From contig JACGCK010000053.1 in the NCBI GenBank assembly GCA_014925825.1, positions 1 to 64,000 of the forward strand: 64,000 nucleotides of DNA. The letters run 5' to 3'. This DNA comes from Pholiota molesta (taxonomy: Eukaryota; Basidiomycota; Agaricomycetes; Agaricales; Strophariaceae). The notes beneath the pieces were generated by a model, which was not told the origin of the DNA, made no database searches, and worked only from the letters and a program-made list of their open reading frames with translations. A program made the position numbers and the translations under genes. This document shows, in pieces, positions 44,930 to 55,072 of the stretch (position 1 is its first letter; each line of letters begins with the position of its first letter).

Positions 44930-46731
44930 ATGTTTCTGCCCTCTTTTCTGGTTGTTCTTCTTTTCGCTGCGCTTGTCGTCGCGTCCGACTTCTACAAGAT
45001 TTTGGACGGTGCGTCATGCATAAAGACTCGGCTGATCGAACACGCTGACAGGTTATACTAGTGCACAAGTCAGCTTCGGATAAGGATATTAGGGCTGCAT
45101 ACAAAAGACTGAGCAAGAAGTTTCACCCCGACAAGAACAAGGATCCAGATGCAGAGAATAGATTGTCGACATTGCGCGATGTGGGTCCAATCTTTAGGAA
45201 GCTGCTAAATTTCCTTGGTCTAATAACATGGGACTGCGCAGCGTACGAGGTCCTTTCAGATCCGGCAGTGAGTAGTCAATCGAACTCAATTTAAATCACA
45301 CTTCTTAAATGACAATGCTTTCAAGAAACGTCAAATATATGATCGACATGGAGAAGTAAGGCTCAAGACACGTACTTGTATGACGGCACTCTGACATGAG
45401 GCCTACAGGAAGGACTGAAAGCTCACGAAGGAGGTCAAAATCAACCAAACCCCTTCGATGTCTTTTCAAATTTCTTCGGAGGACGTGCGTGTATTACCTC
45501 TTATCTGACTATATTTTGCCTGGACGGATTGTTTTCTCTTAGAACACCAACAACAAGCTCGGCGTGGACCCTCTTCGCTAACTGAGTTTGAGGTATCGCT
45601 AGCAGACATGTAAGTCGTTCCTTAAAATCACAACTATCCATTGCTCATACAAATCCAACAGATACCAAGGAGCTAGCATAGACGTAAGCCTCTGGTTATA
45701 CGGTATGGCGTTACATAAATGCATTGTTGACCTTTCGGCAATTTAGTTTATGATAAAGAAAAAATCTTATGTGACCACTGTAGAGGATCAGGAGCGGCTT
45801 CCGACGGTGATATCCACACATGTTCAGGCTGCAATGGCGCTGGCGTCAAACTCGTCAAGCAGCAGGTGCATATCTTGGTCACTCGAAAGCTATCTCGCAG
45901 CTCTAATGATTTGTTATTTTTAGATCTTCCCCGGAATGTTTGCTCAAAGCCAAGTGTCATGCAACGAGTGTGGTGGACGGGGAAGGTTATCACGAAACTG
46001 TGCCCGCATTGTCAAGGCCACAAAGTCGTTGATCATACCGCACATTATACCTAGATATTACGCCCGGTATGCCTGAAGGCCATGAGGTCGTATTTGAGGG
46101 CGAAGCAGACGAAAGCCCTGACTGGGAACCGGGCAATGTTGTTTTGCGAGTGAGGAGCAAGAAGGAGAAGGGCGGTTGGAGAAGGAAGGAGACAAGTTTG
46201 TACTGGAAGGAGACAATTGGTATAGATGAGGTTCGTGACTTTTCGGACTTCAGATCCGTGCTTTCGAAGCGACTGAGAAATTTCCCTAGGCTCTACTCGG
46301 TTTCCAGAGAAATATTACTCTCCTCGATGGCCGAAATCTAGAAGTGGTGAGAAAGGGAGTTACACAACCAGGTAAGCCCATGAAAGCCCATTAATACATC
46401 CAGGGGAAGTTATTGATGCACCCACCGTCAGGCTTTGTGCAAGTGATCAAAGGAGAGGGTATGCCATCATTTGGCAGGAAGGATGTGAACGGGGATCTTT
46501 TTGTCGAATACAATGTGGTCCTACCAGTTGATATCTCACCGGAGCTGCGTCGAAGTAAGTCTCCGTCTGTCTCCTATTGGCGTTGTCAGTTGCTACCGGA
46601 ATGCACATTCACGTCCCTCCGAACCGAGGTTGCATGTGCCTGGGATTATTTGCTGACGCTTTTTCCTTTTCCCTTTGCTAGAACTAACGGAGGCTTTCCG
46701 ACCAGCATCCTCGACGCACGACGAGCTATGA
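44930..46731 (+). CDS. SCJ1: ER-lumenal DnaJ co-chaperone, Scj1/ERdj3 type, HDEL-tailed
   Basis: Type I J-protein that stimulates the ER Hsp70 BiP/Kar2. Start at 44930; MFLPSFLVVLLFAALVVA is a clear signal peptide. The J domain follows at once (SDFYKILDV, KDIRAAYKRLSKKFHPDKNK) with the HPD motif that activates Hsp70. Next come a short Gly/Phe-rich segment (PFDVFSNFFGG) and four zinc-finger repeats (CDHCRGSG, CSGCNGAG, CNECGGRG, CPHCQGHK). The substrate-binding domain is DITPGMPEGHEVVFEGEADE, VVLRVRSKKEK, GFQRNITLLDGRNLEVV and GEGMPSFGRKDVNGDLFVEY. The last codons are T-H-D-E-L-stop, an HDEL-type retrieval signal. One-base slips occur near 45161-45166 and 46048-46053, and one further shift near 46405-46412. 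Around nine short introns. Confidence 0.9.
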
Positions 46732-47901
46732 TGTATCCATTAGAGTATTATAATCCAGGACATATTTATGATTATACATTCACCTAATCTTCGAGTCCAC
46801 TGAGCTGTCGAGCTCCTAAAAATGCTGTTCAGCGCCGTCAATCGATCCGAGATCCATGGGTGCTGACAGGCCGTCTGGGACTCCGTTTCGTCCTCCTGGA
46901 GGCTGGCGGCGACCCACAACATCTACATGAAAAGAAGCGAAAGCACAAAATGATGCGCGCAGATGTCAGTATCTTTGTGATTTATGAACAAAATACAATA
47001 TGCGCCATCCAGATCAACCGCATTGCGGTGTGCGAATTTCGAGGAATGAAGACAGAACTTTGATGAAGTCAATATTCGACGATCCCATGAGACAGCGTTC
47101 GGGCATACCCACAAGGTATGCGTCCAATAATAACTTATTTTTCGCATATTGATTCATCATGAGCAGATACCACCAACATCGCTCATCAGAAACGTTATGA
47201 TGACCTCGCAATCAAACTTTAAGAGTGTCAAAATTCGATGAAAGCCTGTGGCATTTGGAAACAACGACAGTTTACTCACTGTGCAGAGTCGATTCGGATC
47301 AACCGGGGGTCAATCGTGTTATTCGCAGAGCGCCTATGGGCCCTGGGGAATGTCATGATCAACAATCGTTTCGTGATTCGTGAATCGCACTATAGAAAGT
47401 GCAAAAGAGGTTTGTCTTGCGCTACCGAGACTGGTTAAGTCGATTATCTTCAAAGTTGTCACGGAATGTAAAGAAATGAAACATCAACGCCAGCAGTGCG
47501 AAACGGTGAGGATTGCTCTCAGCTAAAGCTCCCCGTAGGAATTGTTGATGGACATTTTGTTTCTAGTTTCCATGACCATTTGGACACATTCATGTGGGAT
47601 CATGCTTCCTTCCGGGATGGCCAAAGGGCACATCATCGCAATAGGTTGATGTGAGTGCACTACACGCCTAAAAATAAACCTCACTTTTGATGCCAAGAAC
47701 TTCCAAGACCATACATTCTGCTCATTAGCGCTTTAAAAATAGGATGCTTGAAGGATTCGTAGGAATCCATCTGCCAAATGCTACGGTGGGCGGTGGCTTA
47801 GTGTCTGCGACCGTCACGTATGCCAGTCAAGGCTGGGCTGTTCCAATTCCATGGGTCATTTCGCTCTGAATTTATCATTCAGCGCATTGCTATTGAATGC
47901 A

Positions 47902-47907
47902 TATAAA
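47902..47907 (+). promoter_or_regulatory. TATA box of secreted protein 1
   Basis: TATAAA, 258 bases before the start codon at 48160. A long pyrimidine-rich leader follows and may hold a 5-prime-UTR intron. Confidence 0.45.
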
Positions 47908-47992
47908 TACTACAGGCGTGGAGGGCAGAAAGCATTACTTCAACTTTCTTCCTTCCCTTTCTTCTTTCGTTCCAGCTCTTCGCTCTTTGTTC

Positions 47993-48004
47993 GGCCAGGT
48001 TGCC
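47993..48004 (+). promoter_or_regulatory. Shared leader motif GGCCAGGTTGCC (copy 1)
   Basis: The 12-mer GGCCAGGTTGCC lies 91 bases after the TATA box of secreted protein 1 and recurs exactly at 50031-50042 in the equivalent place of secreted protein 2. It also fits a splice-donor-like CAGGTTG, so it may mark a conserved UTR intron or a transcription-factor site. Confidence 0.4.
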
Positions 48005-48159
48005 CATTCACAATCTTTGCACACTTTGTTTAATCTCCTCAGGGTAGGCCTTACATTTCAGCTGAAAGCAAGTAAGCCCTATTTTGGTCAACTTTAATGA
48101 AAGCTGGACTCATAGAATTTTCTAGACTTCGTATTATTATCCATCTTCAACCAATCATC

Positions 48160-48902
48160 ATGTTCGCCAAATTCGCTTCCATCGTCATCGTCGCTCTTTC
48201 TGCTGCCTCCAGCATCTCGGCTGCTGCTCTTCCCAGCGTCGAATCCACTGACCTAGGTATGTTTAAACGCTTATCTATATATGGACATCGGCGCTTAACT
48301 ATTTGTAAATCGTGTCAGTTGTCCGTGGTGGCTCGCGCTCCTTCGACAACTATGGTGGATACAACTCTATGAGCGGATTCGACAACTTCTATGGCTCGTC
48401 TAACTTCGACAACAGCCACTTCTCCGAGAGCTCCATCACCGTTGTGAAGGAGCAAGAAGTCGTCTGTCATTCTGAGAGCATTGAGATCATCCAACAACGT
48501 CTCCTTGTCCTCCAGGAGATGGCCAAGCGGTTAGTAAAATATTAGAAATTCAATCTGATAGCACTTCTCATCCAAATCTTCTCTAGCATCATCTCCGAGC
48601 AGATCTGCGAGGTCGAGACCCAGACCATTGTCTTTGAGCAATTCCACTCAAGCATGCACGGCTTCAGCCGCGACCTCAGGCGCTACTCCGGTCGCGGTGT
48701 CGGATATGACTCGGGTATCTCCTCGCACTTCAGCGACTTTTACAATAGCGACGGCTCGCTCAGCACCAGCGACTTCGGTTTCTCCGGCAGCGATCTCGGC
48801 CACTCCTACGTCATCCCCTCCGGTAGCAACTGGGGAAGCAGCTCGCGCACCTCCGTCAACAGCGCCTACTCCGCTGCCCGCTCTGCCGTCACCACGTTCT
48901 AA
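48160..48902 (+). CDS. Small secreted protein of undescribed family, copy 1
   Basis: Three exons. Exon 1 encodes a signal peptide (MFAKFASIVIVALSAASSIS, then AAALPS). The mature N-terminus is Ser/Gly/Asn/aromatic-rich (FDNYGGYNSMSGFDNFYGSS). A conserved amphipathic core follows: VVKEQEVVCHSESIEIIQQR, LLVLQEMAKR, then across a phase-2 intron IISEQICEVETQTIVFEQFH. Two cysteines (VVCHS and QICEV) are at fixed spacing from each other. The C-terminal third is Ser/Gly/Asp-rich (GVGYDSGISSHFSDFYNSDG, SLSTSDFGFSGSDLGHSYVI, PSGSNWGSSS) and ends at TAA 48902. The copy at 50162 has the same exon phases and motifs. No known domain; probably extracellular or cell-wall-associated. Confidence 0.8.
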
Positions 48903-49955
48903 GCGCCTCCGAGCCCTTCCTTGGATTGCGTCTTATTTATTTAATTAAAACTTGGGCATTGACTTGACGAAACGCGACTACGCCCGATGGCTGCTTTCTT
49001 TCGATTTTGGGATTCTCTTCGTGATGATTTTGATGGACAATATACATAGTTTACGGACGAATTGATTTGTAAACGACTTGCCTAATAGCCTTGGGTTGAT
49101 TTTGCAATCCTGGTCTTTTTTTATATACATACACATACCTTCGTACCCTTTCAATGCATGGTTGCATTTTTATCCCCCACATGAATGCTTACGCTGAGGT
49201 GGTTCGATTTAAAGGATCAAAGATGCGTTGCGATCCTTGCATAGTATTGAAGCCGTTGTCCCATTTTCTCTAACTAGGAAGCCAACTGGTCTTGGCTAAG
49301 TTGGTTTGTCCAACTTGGTTTTAAGACGAGCAAGCTTCAGTAAGTCGGTCTCCCAACAGTCTATAATTGGAAATTACGGTATATTTAGATTCTGATGCAT
49401 AGCGCAATCAGGCAACGAGAAAAACGTTATTCAGATCCAGTAAGCATGTTCACCAGTCCAAACTGGTGATTGTCGTCGTAGAATTATATGAGCCGTATGA
49501 AGTATCTGGCATGCTTAGCTTCTCATTCGATTGGTAGATGGCGACTGGTCTTGACATTTAGCAGATGGCGCTTGTATGCAGCTACCCTGAGAGTTGCGAC
49601 TCGAAGCACAGAGTCAACACAGCCAATGACAACTTCCCCAGATTTAAGGAAGGAGTCTAGGCTCTAGCCCATGGTTCTCTGATAGTAGTTGTAAGGGCAA
49701 GCGCATGCCATAATCGGCATTGTCGTTATGATTCGTTATCTTGTTAAGATGTCATAGGAACCTGTTTATTTCTGTCCGGCGTCCCCGGTATGGATGTGCG
49801 ATCTTTCTATTTTGGATGTTTTTGGAGATTCTCGTGCTGTTTTCCTCCCAACCTCATCACGAAATACGCATTTTACTCTGGGGCGGGGATCGAATTCTCT
49901 ATTGCATACGGTCTCCATGGGTGCCCGCGAGCCAGAATAATGGCTCGGTGAATAG

Positions 49956-49961
49956 TATAAA
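49956..49961 (+). promoter_or_regulatory. TATA box of secreted protein 2
   Basis: TATAAA, 206 bases before the start codon at 50162 and 75 bases before the shared leader motif. Confidence 0.45.
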
Positions 49962-50030
49962 GTTGAGTTAACAATTCTCTAGTATACCTATCTCCCATCT
50001 TCGAGTTCAAATTTTCGTACTTCTGTCCCG

Positions 50031-50042
50031 GGCCAGGTTGCC
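50031..50042 (+). promoter_or_regulatory. Shared leader motif GGCCAGGTTGCC (copy 2)
   Basis: Exact repeat of the 12-mer found at 47993-48004 in the leader of the paralogous gene. The sequence around both copies is pyrimidine-rich but otherwise diverged, so the identity of these 12 bases stands out. Confidence 0.4.
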
Positions 50043-50161
50043 TTTCGTTCTTTTTTCTTTGCCTTCGTTCTACCTCCGCCCACCTTTGCCGGCCACTATT
50101 TGTTTTTCAACACCTGCCAACTTTTTGGAATAAAACTTCGTCCATCAACATTCCTTTCATC

Positions 50162-50883
50162 ATGGTCTATTCAATCGTCAAAGCTCTTTCTCTCTTTTCC
50201 CTTGCCGTGGGGACGCTATCATCGCCGCTATCAAGCCGCAGCAGGCGAGACGTGCCTTCTGGTAAGTCGGACTACTTTTAATGTCAAAACAGTGATGAAC
50301 GCCATGTATTTTAGTCAATAACAGCATTTCGTTCAACAACTGGGGAGGACTCTCATCTCTTAATGGGTTTGATAATTTCTATGGCTCCAACGACTTCTCT
50401 GGCTCCAGTAATGAACAAGTCATCGTGGTTGAGCAACAAGTGGAAGTGTGCCACATCCAAGAAGTGACAGTAATCCAACAGCAGCTTGTTATCTTACAGG
50501 AATTCGCGAAGAGGTCCGTGACTTTTAACAGTGCATATTTAACGCCATTTTCATGTTTCTCCAGGATCATCACACAGCAGATCTGTGATGTAGAGACCCA
50601 AGTCATAGTCCTCGAGCAATTCCGCGGTGGCCTTCATCAATTCAAGAGTGACGTCACCCACCAATCGGGGCGCAATATTGGATACGACCAGAATGTCGCC
50701 TCGATGATCCCCATGCTCGTGAACCAGGATGGATCACTCAACAGCACCAATCACGGTTTCAATGGTACCGACGTCGGCAAGAACCTCATTGTGCCCAGCG
50801 GCTCGAATTGGAACAACCAGACGTCTCCCCAAAACGTCAGTACGATCCTCGGTACCATTCACAGCAACAACACGAGCTCCTGA
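50162..50883 (+). CDS. Small secreted protein of undescribed family, copy 2
   Basis: Paralogue of the gene at 48160 with the same three-exon plan. Signal peptide MVYSIVKALSLFSLAVGTLS. A basic RSRRDVP stretch right after it could be a Kex2-type processing site (R-R). Motifs aligned with copy 1: NSISFNNWGGLSSLNGFDNF, YGSN, VVEQQVEVCHIQEVTVIQQQ, LVILQEFAKR, then RIITQQICDVETQVIVLEQF. The C-terminal part keeps IGYDQNV, NQDGSLNSTNHGFNGTDVGK and VPSGSNWN but swaps Ser for Asn, creating several N-x-S/T glycosylation sites (NST, NGT, NQT, NVS, NTS). Ends at TGA 50883. Both cysteines of the core are kept. Confidence 0.8.
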
Positions 50884-51367
50884 GAAACTGGTGGCGATCC
50901 AAGCTTTTACGAAGGCTTAGGTATTACCAGGGAGGTGGCGGCAGGTGGCAGAAGGGGCTTCTTCGATTTTATCTTTATCTTTCGAGGACAGTAAACGGAC
51001 TGGCATTTGGACTTCCTGTAGTATACTGTTAGCGGGTTTGGCAATAGTAATGTAGACGAACAATATTTCATCTTCAGTTTCGCACTGGTTCGGCGCGAGA
51101 GAAGCTCTTGGTTACAAAGGCATAGCAAAGTAGAATACTTATCTGCAAGAATTTGCAAGGAATTTGAATCTATTTGAATGGTCGAACCTCGGATCAATTT
51201 GACGCCAACACGGCCAACGTTGACAAGCCATTGCCAGTGATCTCAAATAGTGGCAAACAAAAGACAGGGGAAATTACCTGCAGTGCCGCGTTGACTCGAA
51301 ACCTTCGATGCAAAGCTAGGTGAAGGCTCCGTAACTTTATTAGATCTCTATCTACGGTTTCACCACT
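50884..51367. other. Spacer upstream of cullin-3
   Basis: About 480 bases, no gene called. Minus-strand frames at 50907-51197 and 51194-51436 overlap the secreted-protein 3-prime region and the cullin promoter, and carry no motif. Confidence 0.5.
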
Positions 51368-54364
51368 ATGGCCTCTGGTATGTTGCTCAGATACCACAGT
51401 ATCTATGATGAACTGATTCAGAAATTGTAGTTCCACGCCGCGGCAGGACGAAGATTGTGCGTTGTCTTCATATGCCTCGTCTGCGCATGAGATTCATGTA
51501 CTGACAAAGGTGATGCGCCCATCTCTCAGATGCCCCCGAAAAGGGCAAGTATTTCTCTTTGACGCTATAATTTCAATACACTTACTCGTATATAGCATGG
51601 ACCAGATTTCTCTCTCTCTAAAACTTGGGAAGAATTATCAAAAAATATTCGTGAAATACAGAATCATAACGCTTCCAACCTTTCTTTCGAGGAAAACCAT
51701 CGATATGCATACAATATGGTCCTCTATAAACATGGCGACACGCTTTACAACGGCGTTCGAACCCTTGTCATCCAGAATCTGGAGACTTTAGCCCGCGAGG
51801 AAATTGTACCAACCTTTCCGACGGGGACAGCGGATCCGAGCATGCAGAATGTTGAGGAAGATTTATTGTTGAAGGCACTGCGGAAAGTGTGGGATGATCA
51901 CAGAAGTAATATGGTCAGGTTGGGGCAGATTCTTAAATACATGGTGAGTTACCGACTCATGACTTGTCTACGCATTAATCGTGACTGGGAATAGGATCGA
52001 TCCTACACGAAAGACGCAAACGTACCCGATACTCACAACCTGGGCCTCCAGCTTTTCCTCGACCACATCATTAAACCGCCAATAAAGGATCATCTTGTGC
52101 GCGCTATCTTAAATCAAGTCCGACACGAGCGCGATGGCGATTCTATTCATCGGTCAACTGTCAAAGGATGTATTGATGTCTTCCTGAGCCTTGAGGCCGA
52201 GAGGGATGGTACAACCGTCTATAAGAGAGATTCGAACCCATCTTTCTATCCGAGAGTCAGGAATTCTATGAAAAAGAGGGAGGCCACTTGGTAAATTCTT
52301 GCGATGGCCCGATTTCTACATTTGGTGAGTTCTTCTCATTTCTTTGTCGGCTTTGCTGACTTGAATCAGGCTGAAGAACGTCTCCAAGCCGAGGATCTCG
52401 ACCAATCATTACCTCTCAAGCCAAACGACGCATCCCCTTCTCCAAGTCCTAAAAGACAATCTTCTTAGTCCACATCTGGAGTCTGTAATCTCTAAAGAAA
52501 ATTCAGGCATGGATGCTATGATTGACAACAATCAATTCGACGACCTCTCCCGGTTATTCCGGCTATGTCTTATGGTTCCAAAAGGAATCCCTTGCCTACA
52601 GGGATCCTTAAAGAAGTCTATCGTCCATCGCGGAAGGGAGATAAACCAGGTGTCCCTGGGAGAGGATCTTGTGGACAACGAAACGGAGGATAAGGACTCG
52701 AAGGATAAAGGGAAGGGGAAGGGGAAAGTCCCTGGAATTCAACCAGCGATCACCTGGGTGCAGGACGTTCTTGGGCTGAAGGATAAGTTCGACACGGTGT
52801 GGAAAACATCTTTCCAAAGTAATCGAGAAGTGGAAATTACCCTTAACGATGTATGTTTTCCCTTCAAGATTATCGACATATCAACCCGCTGACAAGCTAA
52901 GTAGGCTTTCGGAACTTTCGTGAATCAGAATGAAAAGTGCTCAGAATTCATATCATTATTCATTGATGAAAATCTAAGGAGAGGCATCAAAGGCGTACGT
53001 CCCCGATATATCCTTCTTTCTTGTCTTCTCATATCGTCAATTTTCCCTTAGAAAACTGATTTGGAAGTCGAGGCCATTCTGGACAAAACCATCACCATCT
53101 TCCGATTCATCAACGAGAAGGACGTATTCGAAAGATACTACAAAGGCCACTTAGCGAAGCGCCTCCTTCACAGCCGCTCAGTTTCTGACGATGCTGAGCA
53201 TAACATGCTAATGAAACTGAAGATTGAGTCCGGAGTCCAATTTACGCAGAAGATGGAAGGCATGTTCAATGACATAAAGGTATCTGCCGACACGACAAAA
53301 GCATATCTAGACCATGTCTCGAAAACGACGGTATGGCTTCCTCCCTCAATTCCATCTAGGGAAGATAGTGCTCACTTCTATATCTCATACTCCTAGGCTC
53401 CGGACATCGAGCTCAATGTTACTGTCATGACATCGAATGCTTGGCCTATTACAAATACCCCCTCCGCGTGCATTCTGTCTCCTCAAATGGACAAAGCCAC
53501 TAAATCATTTGAACAATTTTACCACTCTAAACATTCTGGCAGACGTCTTGATTGGCAACTCACGTTGGGGAATGCCGACGTAAATGTCAGATTCAAAGAA
53601 CGGACACATGAACTTAATGTTTCCACATTAGCTTTGGTGATCTTGCTGCTCTTTGAAAATCTTGGGGATGACGAGACGCTGTCTTACACGGTGAGTCTGC
53701 TTCACTTTTTGAATTGATTTATCCTTATTCTTTTATCGCTATAAATAGGACATTAAAGGTGCTACAGCGATCGAACCCGATGAACTTAAGCGGCAGCTAC
53801 AATCTCTCGCTTGCGCCAAGTACAAGGTTCTGAGAAAACATCCTGCTGGTCGGGATGTGAATGAAGCCGACACATTTCATTCAATCATGCCTTCACGTGT
53901 CCCATGAAGAAGGTCAAGATTGGCACCATCTCAAACAAGGTGGAGAACAGGGAAGAGAGGAAGGAGACGCTGGAACGAATTGAGGAGGAGAGGAAATATC
54001 AAACGGACGTATGTACTTACAACGCAGGTTCTTTTTCCACAACTGATGTCTTGTCTAATAGGCTGCATTGTCCGCATTATGAAAGACCGGAAACACATGA
54101 AGCATAATGATTTGATAAATCAAGTCACTGCCCAATTAACGAGCAAATTCTCACCTGAACCTATGCTCATCAAGAAACGGATAGAGCACCTCATAGAGGT
54201 GCGCTGGTTATTTACTCCGCCCCTTTCTATGATCTTACTCTCACGTTAGAAAGAATTTTTGGAGCGTTGTGAAGACCGCAAATCGTATAATTATTTGGTA
54301 TGCACCCTGTCTCTCACTTATTTCCGTTCCCTATTGCTGACTGGTTTATTCCGTGAAGGCATGA
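51368..54364 (+). CDS. CUL3: Cullin-3, scaffold of BTB-type CRL3 ubiquitin ligases
   Basis: Scaffold that joins BTB adaptors to the RING protein Rbx1. Start taken at 51368, because ATGGCCTCTG spliced to 51431 gives MASVPRRGRTKI, a Cul3-like opening; the junction of the next tiny exon is uncertain. The body is unmistakable: TWEELSKNIREIQNHNASNL, SFEENHRYAYNMVLYKHGDT, HLESVISKENSGMDAMIDNN, QFDDLSRLFRLC, RFINEKDVFERYYKGHLAKR, LLHSRSVSDDAEHNMLMKLK, FTQKMEGMFNDIKVSADTTK and RLDWQLTLGNADV. The C-terminal winged helix carries the Nedd8 acceptor motif IVRIMKDRKHMKHNDLINQV. The last intron leaves only A-stop, ending YNYLA at 54364. An inserted Lys/Gly/Asp-rich low-complexity segment lies at about 52660-52730. 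One-base slip near 52229-52233 and a two-base one near 52391-52400. Confidence 0.92.
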
Positions 54365-55072
54365 GCAACTCGATTACTCATATAACAGACTGTATTTTAT
54401 CCATGTTGTATCATCATCATAGGCATTGATCATCATTCATTTTCCACATTGGCTCATTGGTATCACTAGCACTTACGCGCATAAATTTAGTGAGTCTCCT
54501 TGTTATTACTCGTTCTCCTAATAGTTCTTGCATGTATGTTGGACGCAACCGAAACGTTATTCTTGCCCGTAACCATCCTGTTCTAAGATCTTAAAGATTC
54601 CAACCCGAATGCTCTATTAATGTTCCAAACTCGGCTATATACACTTGCAATCAACGGTGAATATCGGAAGGCCTTTGACAGCTTACATCATTGTCAGTGA
54701 GTCTCATTGTACTGAGCCAAGCAAGATCAGATTTTGATGGTGCATGCTGGTCCGGGTGTCTGATAGGTCACAGTACAGCTTAGGACGCGCTGTTTCTGTA
54801 ACTGCCAATAGCATTCGCCATGAAAGCACCTCCGTTGCTGACACCAAGACGCGAAGTACAAGGTTGCAACTTGTTGCAGCCACGTGTGAATCAACAAGTA
54901 CAACCGAAAAGACGAGGACGCGAAGGGACGCGAACTACTGACCATTGTTCATTTTTTGGAAGTGAACGAAGGCCTGACAGAACGAACTACTATATGATTC
55001 ACGCTGATGCCTTTGATTCGCCCTTCTTCTTCTGATCTCCCTTAGTTTTCTTTCTTCTTTCGGCCTGGAGCC
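54365..55072. other. Spacer upstream of the membrane protein gene
   Basis: About 700 bases, AT-rich. Short frames at 54727-55035 overlap on both strands without motifs. The last 60 bases before 55073 are pyrimidine-rich leader. Confidence 0.5.

Larger units (their letters stand above)
46732..48159. other. Spacer; 3-prime end of SCJ1, then promoter of secreted protein 1
   Basis: About 1.4 kb. Short frames (46860-47063, 47238-47438, and one near 47742-47871) have no motif. They may be remains of a decayed gene, but I cannot identify it. The right part contains a TATA box at 47902 and a leader motif described separately. Confidence 0.4.
48903..50161. other. Spacer between the two secreted-protein genes
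   Basis: About 1.26 kb. No credible gene; the frame 49741-49971 lacks motifs. The right part holds the TATA box at 49956 and the shared leader motif at 50031. Confidence 0.5.

Noticed and set aside
46860..47870. Several short frames after SCJ1 that might be a decayed gene
   Set aside because: No block was recognisable and no consistent exon chain could be built.
49850..49900. tRNA-like GGGATCGAATTCTC on the complementary strand
   Set aside because: The T-arm stem does not pair and no A-box or acceptor stem is present.
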